A DNA stretch of 64,000 nt from assembly GCA_000708835.1 (NCBI GenBank), contig DF236990.1, forward strand, positions 1 through 64,000. Direction: 5' to 3'. The stretch is from Klebsormidium nitens (lineage: Eukaryota; Streptophyta; Klebsormidiophyceae; Klebsormidiales; Klebsormidiaceae). Position 1 is the first letter of the stretch, and each line of letters starts with the position of its first letter. A program made the translations under genes and the position numbers. The notes beneath the pieces were generated by a model. The model was not told the DNA's origin. It did no database searches and saw nothing but the letters and a program-made list of their open reading frames with translations. Below, piece by piece: positions 24,801 through 35,229 of this stretch.

Positions 24801-27800
24801 TTGAGTGCCATCGGGATGCCTCTTAGCGAGCGCTTTCGCTTGAAGAGGGCGTCTAAATGCGTCGCTCAGCGGCGGCCTCTTCGCAGATTAATCTGTCCTT
24901 GTGTCGTCAAGACTTTAATCACGTGGTACCGAATTTAGCGATCCCGAATTGGGCATACCGGCTATCTGGTTGCCTGTGGTTTAAGGGTCACACGACGCCC
25001 CTTTGAGGGTTCAATTTCGAAACTAAATTGAAGTCTTAGGCGCGAGGTCTGGGCGATGAAAAGGCGTGGGCTGAAACTCATCGGATTGGACCAGATGGTA
25101 TGCTCCTGCCTCGTTCTTCGCCCATGCTGATCAACCAAAATAACGTCTCGAAGCCGGCAGCTTTCATCCGCCAAGATCAATGAGGGTTTACACCCTTCCC
25201 TTTTCTTGACAATCTTGCCTTCAAGTCATCCCAAACCATCAGCATTAACAAACGTGGCCGTGTGGCATTTTGCCTATCTGCAGGATCTTCTGCGAAGTAG
25301 AGGCAGTGCAGCAGCCGTGGAGCCTCGCGAAGGCGCCACGTCAGCCCGCCAGCCCAGCCGTCCGATACACCCAAGACGAGATCGCACGGCGGTTGGCCGT
25401 TGAGGACGAGAACCAGCGCCTACGTCAGCACATCAGAGAACTGAGCGCGCGCGTTGGGGGCGCGGGAGACGAGAGGGCTGCAGCGCTCGCGGACGAGAGC
25501 GAGCGCTTACGTCAGCAGGTGACGTCACTTGAGGAGGCGCTCGAGGAGGCGCGGCGGGCGCACGCGCGAACGGCGGAGCAGACGGAGATCAGCGTCCGGA
25601 GAGAGGTGAGTCCTTTCACCTCCTGTTACATGATGTCTCTGAGATGGATCTTCGTTGCAATGCCTTCTTATCATGATAAGTCGACTCCCTGCTTAGAGAA
25701 ACATGCGAGATATGCTACTACATTTTATTCCCGCCTTCAGCCGTTATGTCAGTGTCATTTAAACTGGTCAACTTCGTTTTGTTCAGTCAACTTTTATGCA
25801 GTGTAACCATATCAAAGCCCTTAGACCACTTCGAAATGCCGTCCCTATCAACACAAATTTTAGATGCTGCGACCTCATCAAAATAGATCTCGATCACATT
25901 GGCTGACCGATTTTCAAGCCGAGCAGGATGGATAGTGAACTCTCTTCGACAATCTCCGCAGGTCGTTGCGGAGTTCAAGGCCGCCCTCGAAGCGCGGAAG
26001 ACCGTTGAGGACGCCAAGCTCGCGCGCGCGATTGAGGCCGAGCAGCGCAAGTACGAGCGGCAGCTCGCGCGGCTCCAGGAGGAGTTCACACGCGCGGGCG
26101 CGCAGGCGACGCCTCCGAGCGCGCGCGCGCGCCGATCAAGCGCGGGGCGCTTGGCTTACGAGTCCGCGGGAAGAACGGACGGCCGACTCTCTTTAGAGGG
26201 GGCAGAGACTGGTGGAACAAGCCGTGTGGAACTTGACGGGGAAAGAGAAGAGGATTCGGTTCTGCCGGGTGATGGCTTGACCCTACGTCTAGAACCGGAA
26301 CCAACTGAACTAACGGAACCTCTCGCCTCTGATCTGGACGCCGAGTCGGATGGCGAAGTCAGTCAGCGGACGGTCCGGCGTTCGGACGGAACCTCAGATG
26401 GGGCAACCGAACCGTTACCGGAGGAGGAACCGTTAGCGCCCAACAACAAACTAGAGCGGGACGAACAAACGGAGGCTCTGGCGGTGTGGCAAGAGCGGTG
26501 CCGTCAGCTCGAAGAAACGGTCGCAGCGCTTCAGAGGAGTGCATCGACGGCTGAGATACATGAGGATAGACAACGGGAGGTAGCGGAGGGCCACGTGGCA
26601 GAGTGTGACGTCACTGGAGATGGAGACACGGAAGAGCTCCCTGCGTCGCCGCCTCACGAAGAAGAGGGCGGGGGAGAGGGTGACGTAATTGCGGGTGGGG
26701 GCAAGAGCGAGGTTGGGAGGACGTCAGCGGAAAGGCGGGCGAAGGAGGAGCGAACTAGAAGAGGGAAAGAAAACGGAGAGGAGAACGGAGGAGAGTTGGA
26801 GGCGCTGAGAGAGGAGATGGACGCAAGAGAGGCACGGCATTCGGACGAGATGCGCGAGGTAAATAGACTCACGAACGTGATGCTCTTTGGAGGTTTTCAT
26901 CCGGTCCTTTGGGCTCTCAGTTATGGGCTTGGGTGTGATCTTTGAGCGCCTCTGCAATTCTTAAGACGTTGGATGGAGGAGAATCATGCTGACAGGCGAG
27001 CCGGAGAAAGGGGTCATTTTGACACTGCTTCTGAAGAGATCTCAGACAATCTCGACAAAGGTTCGGATCACGCTTGGATCTTCGATTTCTGCCCGTTCCT
27101 GGTTGTTTTAATTGGAAAGGTCAGCTTTGTTGTGCAAGATCTTCGCACTGAAAGCGTTGTGGATCATCTCGTGGCTGGAAGTGGGCACCACTGGTAAGTA
27201 CCGACATTCGCTTTGGTAGAAGAACTTTCGTTTCTGAGAAGTAATCATGTTTTACAGGTACGCAGCCGCTAATGCCATAACGTATCCCTCTTCACAGGCG
27301 CAGGCGACGGTCGCCGCTTTGCAAGAGCGGATAGGCCCCCTCCAAGAGCGTATTGCGGAGCTGGAGTACGCTATCAAGCAGAACGAGGCGCACTGCGCCG
27401 CGGTGCACCGCGTCGAGTCTGACGTGGCGTCCGAGCGCGCGGCTGACGTCATCGAAACGATGCGCGCGGACCTGCAGAAAGGGTTCGAGGAGGATCTCAA
27501 CGAAGTGCGGAAACGGTTCGAGGAAGATAGGCAGATACTCGAGATGGGTCGAGAGGAAGAGAGCGCGCAGGCGGAGACGGACGCGCAGTCGCTGCGGATG
27601 GAGATCCAAGTGAGGAGAATCAAGAATCCAGTCTCCAATATATTGAGGGGTTTTGACTGTTGTTTTACGGTGTCTTGACGGGGATTTCGGGGGTTTGGAG
27701 TGTTTTGTTGGACGTCCCTGGAAGTCAGTTTGGATAACAAAATTCGTAAGAGGGCGCCAGCAACCTCGTAGGTTTGTTGCAGATTGTTTTTCCACTCCCT

Positions 27801-30800
27801 GAGGCCTTTCAGACTTCTGGCCGCTACGATCCTCAGGCGTATCGACAATCATATTATAATTCGTGTTTACTTCTTAACGGTTGCTTGGGAGTCCTCTCGC
27901 AGCTTGACCTTCCAGCAATATCCTCTAAGCGATACGAGTCAAAGCAGAAGAGAGACGGACATGACCAATTGGGGCTGTGGTTTAGGGTCACCATCACTAT
28001 CAATCAGTCCCGCTCAAACGCATTCTACAATACTCGACAAAACTCGTACTTCTTCTTGCAGATGCTAGAGGACCAACTCGAGCGCCAACGAGAGGAGACG
28101 GACAAGCTCAACGCTCGCTACCAAAACCTCCTCAGCCGCGTCAACTCCAGTCCGCCCAAATCTCCAAAGCCCCGCGCAACACTCGGGTTCGCTTTACCCG
28201 GGCCCTGTGCCAGCCCCCCCCGCCAGTTTCCCAGCCCGAAAATGAGCGCCCCGTCCGAAAACAGGGCCTTAAGTCTCACGGCTCCCTCCCCGGGGTTCTC
28301 CTCGCCGCTCGGGAGAGCAATCTCGGCCGCTGTGAATAAGCACCCTGCGCTGGAGGCTGTTCACACCGGTCCCGTCGGACAGCCCGCAGAGCCAGTTGGG
28401 CTGGGGCTGATAGCGCAGGAGGCGCAGTGTGAAGAGGCGCTCGGGATGGAGTCCCCCACTCGGCGGAGCATGCTCAGGAGCCCGTTCACACTGCTACTTA
28501 ACAGCCCGATTAAGAGCCCCGGGTTAGGCAGCCCAAGCCTGATTACCCGGAGTCCTTCCTTCGCGTTCCTTGCGGCCAATCGGAGCTTTCTACCGACCCC
28601 CCAGCTTCAGAACGGAGCGCATTTACACTGCCAATTGGCCGGGGGGGGAAACGGCGACAAAGGAGAAAGGCGCGGCCTGCGAGAAGCTAAGGAAGAAGTG
28701 GGGGGGTCGCCTGCTTTCAACCGGGAGAGATCAACCGGTGGCAAGCGCGGGGGTTCCGCTTCTGGAGACGAACGGGCCAGAGCAAGGGTCTCTTTTGCGG
28801 CGGAAGAAACAAAAGTGGCGAGAGAAAGTAGAGAAGGTGGGCTTGGCGACCGGAGAGCGGAACTAGAGCGACGAGATAGTGAGGAAATGGATTGCCGAAT
28901 GTCCTCCGGAACTCTGCTGGCGGAGCCCGGAATCACCCTCGCCGGAGAGGAGCCGCAAAGAATCGGCGACTGCCCAAGTGGCACTTCGAAGGCGTCGCTT
29001 CGTAAGCTGCCACGTGTTACCTTTTCACAGGCGGAGGGGCTTACTAGCGCGGAGGAGAGAGACAGCCGCACCCCACCATTGGAGAGAGATGAGTTTCGGA
29101 AGGGGGGGACAATAATCCCGTCAAATTCACCCGATTTCTGCCCCCTGGAGAATGCAGACGACTTTCCGGCCGTCAGCCCGGCGTCCGAAGCCCCTGAAAT
29201 CCAATCTCCATTGCCCCCGGTTCAATCCTCCGAGCAGTCACGAGAGACCGCGTTCTTTGCATTCTCTCTGCGAGCCACGACGCCGGAAGTGTTCAAGAGC
29301 GTTTCGCCAGGGCTGGCCGGGGTTAACAACCGGTCACCTTTCCATACCAGCCCGGCGGACGTCCCTAACCCAGCGCTAACCCGGTCTTCTTTCCAAGCCA
29401 CTCGTGCGGACGACCCTAAGCGCGTCTCTCCGGTTCCGAACGGGGATTCTGACCAGGGTTTAGCCTCGGAACCCGAAAGTCAGATGCAAGATCAAAGCGG
29501 GCGGGCCAGAGCGATGCCGTTCCCCAGCAGAGATTCTCCGGACGCGGGTCAGGAACCCGGGGTTAGCGAAACCAATCGGGTAAATGGACCGGTAGTTTTA
29601 ACCGAGCAAGAAGAGGACCCTGCTGACCTCATTCAGCGGCTGCCGCCATTCGAGCGGGGGAGGCAGAGGCGGGCGGCCCTATTCACACCGTTGAGGCCCG
29701 TGCCAAAACTCCCCGAGGATGGAGCCAGTGTGAACGAGGGCGATGGGGTTAAAGAAGAGGACGGGTGTTGTGGGGCCGGTGTAAAGGGAAAGCGGGTGAA
29801 CCGGGGACCTATTGGGCAACTGCTTGAGGTGGGTTTTCTTCCGAGTAATGTAACCTATCCCCCTTGAAGGAAATTGCTGGTCAGTGGTTCCATTCCAAGT
29901 CACTGGAAACAGGGGTTGCTTTTCAGAACTCACGAGCTGTAGATTAAGGTCTCTTCTTGACGGTTGTGAACCAGCACTTCGCGCTCAGCAAAAGGACGAC
30001 TTTTGGTCGCAGCATCTTCCTGGGGATTCTTGGCGACGAAGACTTCTTCTTTTTGAATTCAGCGTAGGTAGCACAAACACATACGATTTGAAAACAGACG
30101 ACGACATTAGCTTCCGGCTAGTGCTTCGCTCGTCGAAGCTTTCGGACGATGGCCCCGTTTTCACATTTCCAGGAAACGGTTGGCGTTCCGCTGCCGTCGC
30201 TCTTGGACGCGGTCGGCGGACAGCGGAGCGAGCGACTGCGCGAGCTGGTTGCGCAGCAAGGAGGCGCGCTGGACATAGCGCACTATCAGCAGACTCAGGG
30301 CCTGCGGCTGTCTGCCGACAAGCAAATTTGTTTGCGGTGAGTGCGGGCCTTCATCTCTGTGCTTCCCACATCTCCCCTCTTTATTGCCTTTTTGGAATGG
30401 CAGATGACTGTTGGATATTTTTCCAACTCGTAATGCAAAGGTTTGAGGTTCTTCCATTGTGGTTTCATGCATTGCATTTATTTAAAACATGCATAGGTTC
30501 GTTGCTTATCTGCCAACGCTAGATCACATCTTTCAAGGGTCTTGGAAAAAACCAAATCAACGTTGAAGAACTGTTGTTGACCCTTCTCTCCTCAAGTCAC
30601 ACTCATTCACTTGTGTCCCATTCCGTGGCAGGTATTGCTTTACGCTTCTGTCCGAGCGATGGCGCGATCCGTCTTCCGGCGCCCTCTTCCCCTTGGAGAA
30701 GCGGAAAGACGCGGCCGCGGAGCGCATTCACACCTTCGGCGCCGTAGTGAGTGCGAAGACGGTCAAGGACGCGGCCGCGCGCGCGCGCGAGGGTTTACGG

Positions 30801-32364
30801 TCCGAGGGTTTCCAGCGGGGCGCCGCACCGTGCCTGGGAAAGGAAAACTCGGACCCGCGGGGGGGTAGAGACAGCGGGGCGCCGGGGGGGGGTGGGAAAC
30901 GTGGCGAAAGGCGCCCGGGTGAAGCGGGTGGAAATGCTGACGCCAAGGCTGAAGCGCCAGACGCGAGCTGCGTCTCGGCGACCGGTCCAAAACACCGGGG
31001 GATCGTCCGAAAAGACGAACGGGAAGCAGCGGGCGCGGGCGAAAAGGCGGCCGGAAACCGGTTCCGATGAGGCTTCCGAAGCGGAATCCAGTTCGGAAGA
31101 GGACGAGTCTGACGAGCAGCTGACGTCACCCCGCTTGCTGACGTCGACGTGCTTCCCCGGAGAGTCTCCGTACGTCCACTCAGGAGCGAAGAAGGTGGTG
31201 CCGATCGGGAGCGTTAACGCCCGTGGGTCGCCGGAAAAGTCGCCGGAAAGTGCCTCCCCCGTGCAGGAAAAGGCGGGGACGATAGCTGAAAGCGGCGACC
31301 TACGGCGACCGGGAAAAGCGCCAGCTGTCCTTGTCGACCTCAGCGCGGAAGGGGAGGAAAGTGACGTGGCAGCGGGGTCGGGTGGCCACGTCGCAGAGCG
31401 GGAGGCTGCAGACGAGGCGCAACCTGCCGAAGCGATTGTGTCGGACGAGTTGCGGGGTTTGGGGGTTTTGGCGATAAGATATGGGGAGCGCATTGCAGAA
31501 AGCGGATTGCCGGGAGGGGATGCGCATAAAGGCAGGGTGAAAGCAACGGCCGGAATGTGAGTTTGGAGGTTGGCAGATTGTGCCGTATCGTGCACACGAC
31601 ATGCGAATCGGGAAGGAAGAATAACGGGCTGTGTGATCAGACAGCACGCGCTTAAATGTATGCTTCGAATCATGGTCGGAATGTGTGTCAATTGAATGTT
31701 GCACAAAACTTGCTGTGTGTTTCAAATGGAAACGCTGAATCAGTTCGTGGTTGACACAGAGGTTGATGCAATTGAATTGCGACTCACGGGTGGCTTTTCA
31801 GGCATTCCCTTCTCAGGAATTTGATGTTTGTGTTCTGCAGTGGGAAGAAGAAGCGGCCCCGTTTACAGCCGATTCAGCGGATTGTCGATTTGGAGGAAGC
31901 CCTCGGAGAGACGGACGGCTCGCCCGTCCGTGACGCGAGACGGACGGTAAGACTCTTGCATCGTCGTACGGACGTTTCTCCTGTTGCTTAACGTTACCTA
32001 GGACAAGGTGTTGCTTGAACGTCGGTCACAAGAATCGACGTGGACATTTGTTGGTTCCAAGCGGAAGGCTCACACGCGGACGCTCCTTGTTGTCATAGCC
32101 GAATTACTTTTAGCGGTTGTTCCGCGACGAAAGTCGACTTCCCTCTTGAGAGTTTGAAGGCTCTGACGCACCAGCATGAAGCATCTGCCAAGTTTTACTG
32201 CTCGGATGGAGAAATCAAGTTACGCAGGATCAAGACCCACTTCACCGTCGACAAACACCTTCGAACACTTTTGACCATACCTTTGTCACCTCGTGCAGAA
32301 GGTCAGAAAGTTGGGGACTCCCGTGGCAAGGCGCACCCGAAACCACCTGCGGTTTTTCTTGTAG
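18815..32364 (+). CDS. kinesin-6-like motor protein with very long tail
   Basis: Exons: 18815-19999, 20565-20716, 21249-21435, 22097-22191, 22807-22930, 23596-23757, 24609-24742, 25284-25605, 25962-26858, 27298-27609, 28062-29828, 30173-30336, 30632-30746, about 30925-31556, 31841-31946, 32299-32364, about 2139 residues. A basic, disordered N-terminus precedes the motor (about residues 330-680): VYPKIRP, P-loop [53 protein letters not shown] and ETMYQLEKAKEA. The layout fits kinesin-6 (KIF20/MKLP, plant KIN-6), microtubule motors of the spindle midzone. P-loop GMTAAGKS and ENQND in place of EIYNE are unusual. The tail has coiled coils (exons 8-10), a Ser/Pro-rich disordered block with many SP sites (exon 11), and a Lys/Arg-rich end with GKKKRPR. 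The 30747-30924 intron is inferred to reconcile two frames, and its acceptor is weak. The start at 18815 is preferred, but 18620 is possible. Confidence 0.78.
22414..22735 (+). repeat. three decayed tandem copies of kinesin-6 exon 5 junction
   Basis: Intron 4 of the kinesin-6 gene carries three related units of about 110-150 bp, each ending near GATCAAGTGGG (about 22458, 22570 and 22719). The third, from about 22651, reads TTGCAGTCGAAGCCACACAA and matches the true acceptor and exon start at 22801-22820 (CTGCAGTCGAAGCCACGCGA). The preceding GACAACGGAC...GAGCTTTCC block is shared as well. The units are therefore tandem duplicates of the intron-exon 5 boundary. Confidence 0.85.
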
Positions 32365-35229
32365 ATAGTCTTCCGTGCTAGGTGTCACCTGCACGCCCTC
32401 TTAGAGCTTGAGTCGGCAAACTTATTCCAAGCGGCTCGCTTTGTATTCAGATTGCCCTTGCAATCGGTTGATTGTTTGCGGAGGCCAGATGGATTTCGGC
32501 TCCCGCTTGAGCAAGGCCCACTGCTCCACAATCATGCAGCTCTTATGTTTGAAAGGTGCTTCTTATCAGTCCCGTGGTTGCTTCAATCAAACTTGCACAA
32601 AGAAAGACCACGAGGAATCACGTTGCCGCAAAGTTTTCACGTTTGAAGCAGCGAACGGTTTGGCCGCGGTTGCATGTTCCCGCTGAAATCGAGGTACTTC
32701 ACCCGGCGCAGCCTCTTATGGCGCGGCGCTCTGTCTAATTGCGTGCAGCTGCCCGGGCGGCTGCCTTGATCCGATATCATTGTTATTGACCGGTAATTGG
32801 AGCCATGGCATGTTGCCAAACCTAGAGAGCAGCTGATATAAAGTCTAATCAAGTTGCACTGCACACTGCAATGGTCGCGCCTCGCGTGAAGTGCGATGTA
32901 CATCGCCTGGGCATGCCGTGTAAGGCAATCGTATATACGCTGTCGCCGCCCAGAGCACATGCGGCATCAATTAACCAATCGCTGGTCCGATTGCGATAGC
33001 TCCATGGCCGGGCATGCATATACATGGAAGCCTGGCAGTGCATGCGCCCATGGCGACATCATGACGATCATTGAGCTTCGGACAGCTTCAGTGCAGCGCG
33101 GGACTAGTGCATGTCGATCGATCAGTGAACTTGGCTGCATATATAATACGAATGGCAGAGCCGGAAGCATTACCACTTGCGGTCCCCAAGATAGCGAGAA
33201 TGATTAACTGTGTGATATACTAAGTCAGACACTTGTTCCGACTTCCATGCTTCAATATAATATAGCTCTCAGGCCCGTTGAGGGCATGGTGATCACGTAC
33301 AATTTGAGAATCACGAATGATCCACACATGCCAAGAAGCAGAAACAAACGCGCTGTCATGCTAGCTTATAGTGGCGTCCAAATCAATGTCCTACCGTAGT
33401 ACCGTAGTACTAACTGACTACACTGTAGTTAGTTTGAGTCCTTTCCTGCTGCTTTCTTTTTAGCTTTTTGACTTGCAAACCAAAGCTCTATACTATGGCC
33501 AAGTCCCTAGCCTAGGACTTGGCCGTAGAAACGTGTTCTGCGACTCCCACAAGCTTTGCCCAGTAGCTAGAGCTACCGGGGACTCAGCTACCGCCTTACC
33601 GCATCATTCCGGAGATTTGCTCAAGATTAGCCTAGGCTTGTGACACGCTGATCAGTGGGAAGTTGCAACAGCAGCTGCAAACTTAGCCTGTGCTAATGAT
33701 CACTAGGCCAGCAAGGTCAAAGCCAACAAAACCACTGCACAACCCGGCTCTAGCACATCATCATTTCCTTCTCAGCCGCGAGGAGCTTGAGTCTTCATAC
33801 CTGATCGAGGAGAAGACTCGCAGAAACGTTAAGATGATCCGACGAGCCTTCAAGATGTCAGTGTTCATGAATTGCAGTACGGGATCAGAATGCACGTACG
33901 TCCGAATCCAACCGTCTGCAGGGCGGTAAGCCTAGCTCTGCTGGGCCAGGGGACTCCGGGAGAACTATGCATGCTAGTGCGCTTAATTGCTGTTTGGTTT
34001 TCATGTGTTGTTCTGTGTCAAGGCTTTCTTCAAATGACGCTTGTTCAAATAATCGAGCTGCCAAAAGGCTGCGAGTCTCGATCGCAGGCGATAGAGATCA
34101 TCACTTGGTATTCAGATCGTATATGTAGCACGATCACTGGCATGGGACAATGCGCGAGTACAATGATGTATGTGGCCGGAAGGGGCATACCTACATATAG
34201 GCTGTATGCGATTTGTAAACGGCCTGGTTGCCCTTTTGAGGGACCAACTCAGACCCTGAGAGTCGATATGGTGATTCCTACACCATACGCGTGACCAACT
34301 AGGCAAGTAAGTCGTTATGAAAAGAATGATGTTCTCTTTTCAAACGCCGTAGCCACATGGGCCATAGGCTTCCATGGCATACATGGGAATTGTTTGGGTT
34401 TTGAACGTCTAGCTACCTTACCAAATCAAAGTGCGTACACTGAATTAGTCACCAAACCTAGTCTAACAACAGCTTACCGGATTACAACTAAACTTGCCAG
34501 TGACGTGCTAGTGAAAGCAACCATGACTCCGCTAGCTACTTGTCGCCTCCGGGCAATCTGCTGGAACTAGGATTCGCACTAATTAGCGGGCAACAATCTT
34601 GGTAGGGATGTAGACCGCAGAGAGGCGCAGAAGCAATTGCAGTGTAACATGTTACACTGTGCACCATGCCGACCGTTAAAAAACCCCTGCCCCGTACTTC
34701 ATAGCTTTGGGGATCTTTTCACTGAAGGGGAAAAAGGTACCGACACGATACACATGTACATACACACGTCATGTAACGAATGGCAGAGGCTTGGGCGCAG
34801 GCAAAATTTGAAATCGGAGTGAAACTGGCAGGGGTTTCACGCTCCGAGCAGAGTCAAACGCGAGAGTCTCAATAGTCGTAAGTCCTATCTAAATCGGATT
34901 GAAAGATGATTGCCAAATGATCGATTTGGCAAGTGATTGAAGAGCCCGTGAAATCAACCAAAGAGTGGCACGAATCGCCAAAAGCTCTGACAATATGAAC
35001 ACTTGGCCACAAACGCTTTCCCAAGCACTTGCCATTGCGTTCCAATCTGGCGGGCTCTATACCAGATCAAAGACGACAACTAATACCTTACCATGCCTGT
35101 AACCTTCTTGCAATCTAGCGGCACTAGCTACTGAAAGGACCGAGCAAACCTGGACCTCAGATGTTCAATGACCACCTTCTGACTAGACAGCACCTACGTA
35201 ACAGTCGCTTTGCCAAGCAAGCAGATGAC
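32365..35229. other. convergent intergenic region, palindrome-rich
   Basis: This is 2.9 kb between the ends of the kinesin-6 (plus) and RNF4-like (minus) genes. Frames up to 140 codons exist (for example 33872-34294) but lack any recognised motif and overlap frames on the other strand. The area 32730-33200 is rich in GCATGC, TGCATG and CATATATA-type palindromes. A strong hairpin lies at 33493-33528. No RNA gene was recognised. Confidence 0.5.
33493..33528. repeat. inverted repeat (hairpin) in intergenic DNA
   Basis: The arms GGCCAAGTCC (33497-33506) and GGACTTGGCC (33515-33524) pair perfectly around an 8-base loop. They extend outward four more bases with one mismatch. It may be the remnant of a small inverted-repeat element. 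No target duplication is evident. Confidence 0.6.

Noticed and set aside
31947-31991. Read-through end of kinesin-6 at 31991
   Set aside because: A GTAAGA donor at 31947 and the acceptor at 32298 give an in-frame basic C-terminus (KVRKLGTPVARRTR...), which looks more like real coding sequence. It remains an alternative end.
32365-35229. tRNA or other RNA genes in the long gene-free stretches
   Set aside because: I looked for cloverleaf boxes and conserved snRNA or snoRNA motifs and saw none. The hairpin at 33493-33528 alone does not define an RNA gene.
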